DNA of 64,000 nucleotides from Antitrichia curtipendula. Taxonomy: Eukaryota > Streptophyta > Bryopsida > Hypnales > Leucodontaceae. The notes under the pieces were generated by a model, which worked only from the letters and a program-made list of their open reading frames with translations, was not told the DNA's origin and made no database searches. The position numbers were made by a program, and so were the translations under genes. The stretch is from assembly GCA_951230915.1 (NCBI GenBank), contig OX579640.1:18744981-18808980 (forward strand), in the 5' to 3' direction. The first letter of the stretch is position 1. Each line of letters opens with the position of its first letter. Of this stretch, positions 22,601-33,500 are shown piece by piece.

Positions 22601-23385
22601 TAATTAACTCAAACTAAACAATATGATACTCTATGTGTCTGGAAATAGAAAAATATTTTGCAAGATTAATTTTTTTCAATATTAAATCTTGCAAAATATT
22701 TTTCATTTATCCTAAATTAACTACCCTCTAGCAAGCCCCAATAAAGTGAAAAATATGAGCCCCAATTTTTTCATGCCCCCCAATAAAGTGAAAAAATATG
22801 GACTCTCCTTTTTCAACAATTGCAATAATGTAGTTCTCCTTTGGTGGAAAATAATTAAATTTTCTTAAATCAAGTGGTTTTAGAAACTAATAACTTCCAT
22901 TACTTTCCCAACACCCTTCATCCACAACTTCATAGTACAGAGTTTACTAAAAGCTATCAATGACTATCACTTTTCTAAGCAATGAAGAAAATTGTTCCAA
23001 CTTCCAAGATTAGTTGAAGGGTTGTTGAAAATAAAGTTAAAAAACTATTTCATCATTGCCAAATAATCTATGTATTAATTGTAAGAAAAAAAACCCCACA
23101 AAACCAAACTTTTCAATTTTAAATAATTATTCAACAAAAATATGCAGAAGGTGACATCAAGCCATGGTATAATATAACCCAATAAACAATGGTGAGGACG
23201 TTTTTCGACCGATAAATGACTAAGAATCTCTCCACGTAGGACAAAAATGCAACTATTCATCCTCCAAATTTTGTGTGAAAAAGGAAGAGCTTCAACAATA
23301 ACTTAGACTTCCAATGAATGCTTTTGCATTTTTTTAAAGCCAGCAATTCATACGGTACCAAAAGAGATGATTTTCACGGTGACCA

Positions 23386-24872
23386 GCACGTGGTTCAAGG
23401 ATTTTGAGATCTTAAGGTTTTTTTGTGGTCCACGTGTAATTAAACCCATTACTTTCCCACCCCCGCTCACCCGAAGGTTCCAAGCACCCACCCCACCCCC
23501 CATGAAAAGCGCCGTAACCGAGAGCGTGTCCTCTGCCCACAAGGACCAAGCCGCCAGCAAAACAGGAGTGTCGCCATGCTCGCTGAGGATGTGCTCATCG
23601 TCGCCCGTTCCTCACACTCCCAACCTCCCTCGTGCTGCCCTCTTTTAGTCTTCCCCCCTCCCCAATGACCTCATCGCCACGACCCCGTCCTGCAATTCTG
23701 AACCTCCTCCCGAAGCTGAACTCTACCAGTGGTCACCCAGTTCTCTTTTGAATTTTTTTGTGATTCATCACCCACTTGGGAATTGGGATTCCTCGGTCAT
23801 ATAAGTTATCAGGCAGTCATTCTCAGTCTCTCAGTCTCTTGCGCAGATTCCCAAATTGGTAGAGAAACGAATTTTCAGGGGATGTGCTCATCGCTGGCTA
23901 GTGTAGGTCGCGGTCTGGGACTCTGAGTGGTCGTGTTGTGGGCCACAGGGGGGGAGCGCAGAAGGCGGTGTGGGAGGACTGGTTCTGTGTATGACGACAC
24001 AGCGGATCGGAAGCTAAAGTTTTCTTTTGAGATTGGAGGGAGGAAGAAGGTGCAGGACGCGTGTGGGAGATTGCTGTAACATCTGCTGAGTGGACGGCAC
24101 TTTATATTCTTTGTAAGCAGGGTGGTGGTGGGATTGGGAGTTTCATTTGTAAGCAGGTTGGTTTGTGAATATGAGTCTTGGTTGGGGGGAATTGGAGGTG
24201 GTAGTGGTGGTGTGGAGATGAGGAGTCTTGGAATTTGAGTTTGGTGGTGGTGGTGGTGTTTGGAAAGGCGTCGAGGGAGTTTTGGGGGAGGTCTTGCTGT
24301 ATGTTTATTAGTGGGAGAGTTTGCTGGTGTGTGTGTTTGGAGAGTGCAGGTGATGTAGCATTGTGTGTAGAAGGAGTGTGTAAGCATTTTCTGTTTGTTT
24401 GTGGTTTCTTGGTGGAGAATTTGATGATTTCCCATTGGTATGGATGCGAACAATTTGGGGTTAATTCTCATGATGTTTTGTTTTTAGATCTGCTCATGAT
24501 CTGTTTAGAAACAGATTTTCGGGATTCTTTTTCTGTTGCGATCGGGTCTGGGAGAATGTGACTTTGAATTGTTGTGGAAGTCTTGTTAGTGGTCTTGTTG
24601 CAATTATGGAGGTGTGCGGCGTCTTTGTTCAATTCCTGAATTGTATTTTGTGACTTGCAGCGAATGTTTGAAAGGAGTTCTGGGTTGCCGGTTACATCCA
24701 GCAACCTTATTCACAATTTTTTGAGACTACCTTCAGACAGTTTGGGTAAGTTTATGACTGTGTATCTTAGTGTCTGTTTCAGCATGATATTGTAGTATTT
24801 TTCACTATCTTCAGTTAGTGGTTTCCTTCTGATCAAAGTGTGATTGCGTATGCAGTGCAAAACGGTATCGAG
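23386..24872 (+). other. Promoter and 5' leader of the ZIP gene, with leader intron
   Basis: The sequence changes from AT-rich transposon DNA to mixed, G-rich sequence with TGGTGG runs (24120-24260), as is common in plant leaders. A clean donor TTTGG/GTAAGT (intron from 24746) and acceptor ATGCAG (24855) suggest a 110-bp intron in the 5' UTR, 17 bases before the chosen ATG. A long minus-strand frame at 23875-24471 is low-complexity and is not taken as a gene. Confidence 0.45.
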
Positions 24873-26240
24873 ATGGCGAACCCTGAGTGCGGGCCAGAGG
24901 GGATGGGTGATTGCTTTGACAAAGCAGCCTCAGCACGTTTGAAAGGCGCAGCGATTGCAGTGATTTTCGTCACAAGTGCACTGGGCGTCTTGATACCTCT
25001 CGTGGGCCGGAGGAGTAGGTTTCTCAGAACGGATGGAAATCCTTTTTTTGTCGCCAAGGCATTCGCGGCTGGAGTGATTCTGGCGACTGCGTTCGTGCAC
25101 ATGCTGCCCACTGCGCACGACACCTTGGCCAGTCCATGCCTCCCCGAAGATCCTTGGGGGAAGTTCGCATGGTCAAGTTTCATTGCTATGATCGCTGCTA
25201 TTGCAACACTCGTGATGGATTTTGCTGCTACTGAATTTTACATGGGTCGACACGGCCACCACCATGGAGCAGACAAAGTTGGAGCAGACTCAGTAGCTGA
25301 AAAGAATGGTAAACCCTAATTCGCCTTTTTGATTGTCGGTGAAGAATCAGTTGATGCTGATGTGAATTTCCTGGATTCGTGAGCAATGATGCTAATCAGG
25401 TTTGGTCTTCTTACAGAAGATGCCGAGAATCAGAATGGTGGTCATGTCTTGGCCCATCCCCATGTACACGAGCATGTCAGCGACGAGGGGGAATTCACCA
25501 ACGCCAGACATATTGTTGTGGCTCAAGTGAGTTCCTGAAACACAGAGTCCACTTGCCACGAACACAATCATTTTGACTGTAGAATTATCGGGTTAAACGT
25601 AAGCCCGCAGTTGAATATCAATAAGATTGATCCGTTTAATTTTCTCCCTCTGCAGGTATTTGAGTTTGGCATTGTGGCGCATTCCATTATCATCGGCATC
25701 ACTGTGGGCGTTTCTAACAGCCCCTGCGTCATTAGGCCCCTCTTTGCCGCCCTCACCTTTCATCAATTTTTCGAAGGCTTTGCACTAGGAGGCTGCATTG
25801 CTCAGGTGAGTACCGGCGTTGAGTAGGGTTCGCAATGGAACTTCGATGATCCCAATGAAGTCAATTCAACTCATTTTCACTTAGTTCGTTGTTAATAACA
25901 TCCATACAAACTTCCTCTTTCTCTTATTTTGCAGGCTGGGTTTCGGAATGGCGCCGCTCTAGCGATGAGCTTCTTCTTTGCTGTTACCACGCCGTTGGGA
26001 ATTGCCATTGGGATGGGAATTGCGACTACCTACAACGAAAACAGTCCGAAAGCTTTGATCGTTCAAGGCGTGTTTGATTCCATATCGGGGGGTATTCTCA
26101 TATATATGGCGTTGGTAGACCTCATCGCCGCTGACTTTCTCAGCAAGCGAATGCGAAGCAGCCGGCGACTTCAAGTCGCAGCTTTCCTTGCTCTCTTCTT
26201 GGGAGCTGGTTGCATGTCCGTCCTTGGGGTTTGGGCTTGA
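24873..26240 (+). CDS. ZIP-family zinc/iron transporter
   Basis: Exons 24873-25308, 25417-25526, 25656-25805 and 25935-26240 join in frame to 333 residues, all with GT-AG introns. ZIP proteins move Zn, Fe or related divalent metals into the cytosol. Membrane segments are seen near residues 25-45, 60-80, 98-120, 183-205, 210-232, 236-258, 265-290 and 308-332. A histidine-rich cytosolic loop (HGHHHG and HPHVHEH, residues 127-165) lies between segments 3 and 4, as expected. Metal-site motifs are present: HSIIIG in segment 4 (191-196) and HQFFEG in segment 5 (218-223). No cleavable signal peptide is evident, unlike many angiosperm IRT/ZIPs, so the membrane (plasma membrane or internal) is uncertain. 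Its 3' end faces the CFAP119-like gene 437 bp away. Confidence 0.92.
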
Positions 26241-26676
26241 GACATTGATGAAGCCGTTAAAACATGTTTAAATAATCTTGCTAGGGCTTCCATTAATTGT
26301 TGGTTGCCGCACTACGTGCATTTAGTAGTGCAATTTTTCTGAAAAATTAGGTTACTTTGGGTTCAACCCCTTCTGAATGTACTCATAGGACTTGTATAAA
26401 ATGAATTTTTTCCCTTCGCCAATATCATATCCACTGAATTTCCGTTGCCATATGTCCTTTGAATTTGGATTTGATCTGCTGTTGACTAGAAAATATGGGT
26501 AGTGTCAGAAAAAACACATCCGGTCGGTAATCGGAACTGCAATGGTTTGATCGTCTAAGGTGAACTGAAAAGTGGAGCCTGGTCAAGTAATGAGAAGTGG
26601 TTACTTTGAGAGGCTGAGAATTTGTTCTGGTACCTTCTAGTTCATTTGAGTAGTCGATCTTTGAGTGATACTGCTT
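26241..26676. other. Convergent intergenic spacer
   Basis: A 436-bp AT-rich spacer between the stop codons of the ZIP and CFAP119-like genes. It must hold both 3' UTRs. Nothing else is recognised. Confidence 0.5.
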
Positions 26677-29345
26677 CTACTTCTTGACACTCCCTCGAAT
26701 ACTCCCGGCTTTAGCAGGAGCGAGACTTCCTCGAATGCTCCCAGCTGTAGGAGGATTGAGCTTACTCGGGGGCCTGCTGTCTATGCTTGTGATGGTTTTC
26801 GTGACCTTGTCTTCGGTAACGTGAATTTGCTCATCAAGTTCTTTCCTCATTGTTTCCAGATGCTTTGCCAATGCATCTGTAACTTTTTGCGTGATCTCAT
26901 CAGGAATTGCCGCTGTAAATGTACATGTGATCCACTGTTAGACAATCTAGTATCAAGTTTCATGGCTAATGCATGACGAGATGCAGGATGCAAGTGACAT
27001 CAGCATTACTGAAGTGGACTGCAAGTGTATTCCTGCCTGATGATATTTGCACAGAGAAGATCCAAAACTTTTCAAAGTTTAGGTTCAGGGGCAGTACCCA
27101 GGTAAGCAGCTTGAATCTCACGCTTACGCTCTTCTTCCGCTCGCAATCTTTCTTCCTCAGTTAATCGAGCCTCCTCTTCCTGCTCCACACATTAGAGCAT
27201 TCCGTTGTTTAGTGTCTGTAGTGTCAGAGAGATGTAATAATAGTTGGTATTTGCAGTAAGTGAGCGATAACTTGGTGGATACTTGGAAACATTGCGAAAC
27301 TGTTCATCGTGAGGGTAGGAATCGAGAGAGCATGGCTAACCTCTTTCGCTTTCCGAATTAGTTCTAGTTCTTCGTCATACTCTTCTTGGGGCATGTAGGT
27401 TCTAAGAGGGTATACATAAGGTGGGAGTTCCACAAGGTTGGCAGTTTCCAACGTTTCAACATTTAGTATGAATGTTGGCATGAATGCATACTGGTACATC
27501 TTGTAGTGCCTGAAGTACCTGTTCGCACAGGTTGAACTTCCCAATGAGGGACTGCCAGTTACTGCGCCTGACAGTATAAATCTGATATTCAGTTGTCTTG
27601 AAGGGAAGTCTTAATGTAGCAAAATCACCAGTAATCTTTGCTAAAGTAGGAAAGATCATCGAAGACCTAGTAACATTGTCTTTAGTGAAAGCACACTGTT
27701 TCAAGAACCATTAGTAAGACAGCATCACAAGAGAAGCTCTGGCTTGATTCACGGAGAGGTCTCTCTATGATTTCAATGATCATTGGAGGCTTCCACAGGG
27801 AAATCTCCGTGCGATCTGTGACTATAGGGAGCTCTCTCTATGAATCAGGCCGAAGATTCTCGTGTCAATGCTGTCTGAAAATTCCTGAAACTATCTATGT
27901 ACCCTGTTAAGTCTGATTTCTTTAAATGCATCCGAAGGAATATACCCAAGAGCCTGGGCGCTTAAATCCAATACTGTCACAGTCTACAACAAACAGGTTT
28001 GGGGACCTACGTATGAAGCAAATAGTGAGTGATTGCCTGCAGGTCTGCCATAGAGAAGATGCTGACTGAAAACGGGGGCCTTTGCACACTGTGCGCAAGT
28101 AGAATTTGCTTCGTCTTTTCCCAACTCTTGTCCATTGGCATGCGTCCGACTGCACATGAATAACGATCGGCGATGTGAGGACTTGTGATCTATACCAGTA
28201 GCATCACTTTCATTGCGTCATGTGAATCGCTTCAACAGGCCACTGTCTTTTGCAGATTTGGACTTAATGGATATGCCTCTATCGGTTGATTTTTGTTCAT
28301 GAATGTCAATACTACAGTTGGATAATGTACCAGTCGATTGTTCGTGGATGACTTTTAGAATAGAAACTAGCGTCGACGTTTTCTCCATTGTGAATTTCTT
28401 GTCCTGTGCAAATCTGATTAACATCCTGTGTTAAGGACAGCAAGGTAATAGTATAAGCCAGTGGCAACTGAATCTCGCTCAAAAGGATACATTATTGTAT
28501 TGTAATACAGATCGACGACAATTTCAGCAAGGTCGTCTCCATCGTCCTGAACCCCGAACGCGTCCCGTACTTTCCTGCTTGCAAGGCAGATACATTTCAA
28601 CAGGATGCCGAGACTGTAGAAACAACGTTATGGGGAGGAAGTAGACATGAGATTATAAGCAGGATTGATATGCGTAAGAATTTATGCGTTGCAACAAATT
28701 GTAGAAAATCGAGAACTCTACATCGCACAATAATGAGTGCAGGCACAAGTAATATTCTCATTTAAGCGAGGACAACTCTGTTCTAGTGGAGCGATCAACT
28801 TTATATGAATGGGAGGTGTTTCTCTATAATATGACTTGCCAAAGTTTGATTTGTTGTGAAACGGACTCCTAGTTGAGTTCTCGGATATTACCGTTTGCGA
28901 GGTATAGCATCTGGAAATACACTCACGGCAATACCTTCGAATTTCATACGTCTCTTTAGGTTCCAATATCGCAACCAGCGTATCTTCCGAAAGGTCCTTC
29001 CACGCCAAACAATCCGCCTAAGCAACGCCAGAGAATGTGTTTGTTAATCACGATATCACTATTGTGCAGTTTCCACGGAACTATCAACACTTCTTCTACC
29101 TCTAATTTGATACAATTTCATGAAATTTTCGATGAATGATAAAGCTCCTTCTTCGAACAAAAATCTGACACTCAAGTGAGACAGTTGCTCAAGAATTTGG
29201 AGAAACATTTAATGCTCACCATGGTGACCTAATTTGAACCAGCAACAACAAGATGCGACGTTTACGCTGTCAAAATTTATTTATCATCCTTGTCTTCACG
29301 TCCAGTAGCCGATCGAAATCCCACTCAATGGCTGCATCGCTGTAC
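26677..29345 (-). CDS. CFAP119: CFAP119/CCDC189-like flagellar protein (CLAMP, C1a-32 family)
   Basis: Minus-strand exons 29300 to about 29345, then 28935-29017, 28491-28613, 28331-28413, 28011-28149, 27341-27518, 27098-27179 and 26677-26912 join in frame to 307 residues plus the first exon. Family hallmarks are the FTMEKTSTLVSILKVIHE segment, then LAHSVQRPPFSVSIFSMADL and TYFRHYKMYQYAFMP, followed by an acidic RTYMPQEEYDEELELIRKAK tail and a charged coiled coil (EEEARLTEEERLRAEEERKR). In Chlamydomonas and animals this family belongs to the ciliary central-pair C1a projection. In a plant it should be needed for sperm flagella and expressed in antheridia. The C-terminus has two SIRGS repeats. 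The initiator exon is unresolved: the exon at 29300 reads open upstream to an in-frame stop without an ATG. Confidence 0.82.
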
Positions 29346-29828
29346 GGCAAGATTGATGACGGAGTCTCCGGCTATATCTGGTTCCTTCCTTCAGCCTCTG
29401 TTTAGGGTGATGGAGACCCTTCATGAGTACAGTAAGTTACTACTTACTACTTAGCTCTTGCAATTGTGACAAATTTGGATTTCATTTCGAGGCCAGTTGA
29501 TTGTGCGAAAGGTTGCAGGGCACGCATTTTTGGAGCACGGGATGCGCGCTGAACGGAATTGGAAGGGATCGGACAAGGTTTCGCTATGCGGAAATGGTGT
29601 TCACGGTTGTTGCTGCCACATTAAAGACTTCCTTGCGAGGCGATGACCGGGTTGACGATTATTAGAGTTCAATTTGAGACGATGAGGGCAATGTAAAATG
29701 GACAATTAGTTTATTGTGCGAGACAATTCAAGGGCGGATAGGATAAAGAGCTTGAGAGCAATGAGTGGTGCCGAAAAAGGGGCTTCAGTAGGTGCCAGCG
29801 ATAGACGCGGTGCAAGGAGCTGCATCGG
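29346..29828. other. Spacer upstream of the CFAP119-like gene
   Basis: This probably holds the unresolved first exon, leader and promoter of the CFAP119-like gene. Several ATGs occur on the minus strand but none can be joined to the known exons with confidence. Confidence 0.35.
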
Positions 29829-30165
29829 AAGTAGTAAACGAAGCTGAGGAGCGACAGGACTTCTTCTTCCTAAGGTCTTTATCGCCTGTTTAAGCAGATT
29901 TTGCATGACAGTGAGTTTTTTTGCATGACAAATTTGCAATGACAGATTTTTTACAATGACAGTTTTTTCGCAGTGACAATTTTTTTGCAATGACAGTGAG
30001 TTTTTTTTTTATCGCAGTAGTTAACGAAGCTGAGGAGCGACAGGACTTCTTCTTCCTGAGGTGTTTATCGCTCGTTTAAACAGATTTTGCATGGCAAACG
30101 TGACTTCTTCTTCCTGTGGCGTTTATCACTCGTTTAAGCAGATTTTGCATGACAGTGAGTTTCTC
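29829..30165 (+). repeat. Local duplication and TTTTTTGCAATGACA minisatellite
   Basis: A block starting AACGAAGCTGAGGAGCGACA and continuing through GACTTCTTCTTCCT and AGCAGATTTTGCATGACAG occurs at 29839, again at 30022, and partly a third time at 30102. Between them (about 29905-30000) lie five or six degenerate TTTTTTGCAATGACA units. It lies between the divergent CFAP119-like and SEC1 genes. Confidence 0.7.
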
Positions 30166-30589
30166 GTCGACTTCAAATATCTCTCCTCTCAGTGATCATG
30201 TGCAAATCTTTCTTGAAAATTGCGTGTTCGGTGTACACGAGCATTATAATCTTCTTTTAGTTTCTTCATCAATTGATCGTATTGAATATATCCTTGGTGT
30301 AGAATATGCACTGTCGTTATCGAGATTCTAAAATAAACCTCCGTGCCTATCACTTCAAGTCTTATTCCTCTTAGGGTTTTTTTAAGTTTTGTGAGAAGTC
30401 TGTGTAAGCCGTCATCTACAGGTGAGCTTTGTGGATTGACTCTGAGTAGTTAGGAGAAAGCACTTAATTCTCGTAATCCTATCTAGCTGCTTATGACAGT
30501 TTGATTCCACTGAAAGCCATTCAGGTGGCAGAGTTTTGGAGTGATATGTCATTGAGTTCATATGCGGGTGTCCAGGATTTCTAAAGGAG

Positions 30590-33500
30590 ATGCTTCACTC
30601 TGTTAAGAGTGCTAAACAATCTACTGAGTGGAAGGTGCGAATCTCTTCTAAAATTTTGAATCCTAGTTTATCATGCACATTTCCACCATGAAGTAATATG
30701 AGAATTTGCTTCAAACGGAAGATATTTGATCGTATTATTATTATTTCAGGTTACCGACATTGACAAAACCAAGTCATAGCCGCAGGTGATGGTGATGGAC
30801 GAATTTACCGTGAAGGTGATGTCGTCTTCTTGCAAAATGACAGAGATCACTGACGAGGGTATCTCCTGTAAGTTTGAACCTGAAAAAATATTCTGTGTAC
30901 TTACTTAGTAGATCCCGTTTACTGTTCTTCATCAGAAACGTCTCGATTAATAATCAATATCGTGCAATTAGATTACCTATGAGTGATCTTTCGACTTGCT
31001 TTTACTTATGTTTGCAGAGTTCATCAGGTCTTAGCTTATTTGTCTGTTTGAAGATATTGAGTGATTTTGTCATTGAACATGGATATCGATCTGAAATATG
31101 GATCACGGAAGCCCTATGATCTCTTCATTTTTGTGCTCTCATGCAGTGGTAGAGAACTTAGGGAAAAAAAGGCAGCCATTACCAGCTCTTGACGCAGTTT
31201 ATTTTATTCGACCGTCTGAAGACAAGTGTGTCCACAACCCTGTAATATATAACAGTATTAGTTGTTACATTGAATTTTCTTTAGTCAGCGGTTTCAGTTG
31301 AAATGTCTCTTGCGGTCTGGTGGAGTATGTTGTTTTCCCGATTCTTGACAAATCTCTTACTGTAGTGTGGAGGCACTTATACGGGACATGTCTGGAAAGT
31401 CGCCGCGATACAGAAAGTGAGTTCTTCGCGGAACGTGTTCATTAATTATTAGTAGAATGTTGTAGAGCAGTTTACAACCCCTTCTTCTTGGAACATCTGC
31501 TCCTGCTGATATTCCTTCAATGTCGATTTCCGAAACACTGATACTTTTGACTCTTCCGGTACTATATGCAGGGCGTACGTATTCTTCAGCTCTCCAGTCT
31601 CTCGTAATTTGCTCAAGTCTATCAAGAACGACGAATCTGTTATGGCTAGAGTGGTACTTCTTCGAGAGGTATGAATCCGCGTTAATCATCGCGGGAGATC
31701 GCACATCGTTACATCATGTATTTCATTTCGTTGTACCATCATGCAATGGACGTGGAGTGGTCAGTTTGCGCGGGCATGCTGTTCTCATGGTGAAATTGTC
31801 CTCCACAGTGCAGATGAACTTGGAGTTCTCGACGATCGACACGCAGGTACTCATTTCGAGACAGAGGCCGGCCGAGAAATCTTTGTTGAAACAAAGTAAT
31901 GAAGCTATTTGATTCTGTGTTGACTGTAATTTGTGCATTTGATTTTCAGTTTTGAGATTTTTTGAAGTTCACAGAATGTAATTGAAACAAATTTGACTGA
32001 TAATTTTAATTCCATGGTCTCTGGAATTATGTTTTTCACAAATGAAGTTAATGTTACCTAGCCAAGTCTGAAATTGGTTTACCATGATGATAGGACGGAC
32101 GGTAGGGTTTGTGGCTGACCCGTTTTGACGGTTGTGTAGGGATTCTCAACAGACCATGACAAAGCGCTGGAACATTTGTATGGGGAACATGCTGAGACAT
32201 CTCGCGATTTCGACCTTTGCATTGAAAGTATGGCTGTACGACTATCTACAGTTTTTGCTTCCCTGAAGGTGTAAGCCAACATTCAAGCTGACCACCATAT
32301 TCCATTCAATACCGTGTTCCGTTGTGCTGGATTTTGCTGCACGTTTTCATCTCAAATCCACTGAATAGTTCCTCAGTTGTGATGATGGCAGGAGTTTCCA
32401 TTTGTGCGTTATCGTGCAGCTAAGCCGCCGGCGGACGCTTCCGATTATAAAATTACTGCTCGTGACCTTGTTCCTACAAAGCTCGCAGCTGCGGTGTGGG
32501 ATTGTCTCATGAAATACAAGTCTTCATTACGTGACTTTCCCTTTTCAGAGACCTGTGAGCTTGTTATTGTTGACCGAACAATCGACCCGGTAAGGATTAC
32601 AGTCGAAGGTTTGAGCCAACTTTTAAGTGAAAATTTATGACAATTTTTTTCATTATTCTCTTACACGAAAGTAAAGCTTCTTCCTTTCAAAGAAGTTATC
32701 CTGGCTAATGGCAGATCGCTCCGATTATTCACGAGTGGGCTTATGATGCCATGTGTCATGATCTTCTAGATATCGATTGCAACAAGTACGCATACGAGGT
32801 ACGTCGGTGCAATTTCGATAATTCTACTCAGAGTTGTAGAGAATGATTGCATCATATATAGAGTTGAAAATAGAATTTCAAGAAATCGCATTGTAATGGA
32901 TGTGTCCTCCATAGATACTGCACTTCCTTTCTAGTAGCTTACGTGCGCCACAGCCAGCATTTTTGAGCTTGGTTTCTGATGGATAGTATCAAAGTAGCAC
33001 AAGTCGAATTTTTAGGTAGAGGTGTAGACGATTCAGCCTATACGTTTTTTATTTTCGAAAAAATTTACCGGGTTACGTTCAGCTAGCTTGAACTTTATGT
33101 GGTTGCAGTTTACCACGACCTCAGGCAAGAAAGAGCATAAAGAGGTTCTCCTTGCAGACCACGACCCAATCTGGATGGAGATACGAGATCTTCACATCGC
33201 TGATGTGAGTGAATTCGAATTCACAGAGATTGCATTTTTTATTGCAATTTCGATTCTTGCTTAACGCTCGACTCCTTGGGGGCACAGGCAAGTTTACGAT
33301 TGACGGAAATGATGCAGCAATTCGGCACCAAAAACAAAGCGGCTCAAATTCGTCTAGGAAAAAAGTACGGACGATTTTGTTATTTTTCTCCTACCTTTAT
33401 CATTTGTGGTGAATATTTTCTCCTCTGAAAAGTCCTCTGTGGTTCCGTCTTGACCCTTGAATGTTGGTTGCAGCATGGTGCTCTGATAATCTGAATTTTT

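Larger units (their letters stand above)
17395..23385 (+). mobile_element. Degenerate 6-kb element bounded by long inverted repeats (Harbinger-like)
   Basis: Sequence at about 17395-17580 is repeated in inverse at about 23200-23385. Shared blocks include AAATCATCTCTTTT, AATGCAAAAGCATTCATTGG, ACAAAATTTGGAGGATGAATAG and GTCCTAC. The enclosed DNA is very AT-rich and holds a broken PIF/Harbinger transposase and a minisatellite. I infer one old transposon with terminal repeats of roughly 180 bp. The exact tips and TSD could not be fixed. Confidence 0.5.

Noticed and set aside
23875..24471. 198-codon minus-strand frame opposite the ZIP leader
   Set aside because: It is Thr/Pro/His-rich because the plus strand is a GGT-rich leader. 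It has no domain and no splice support.
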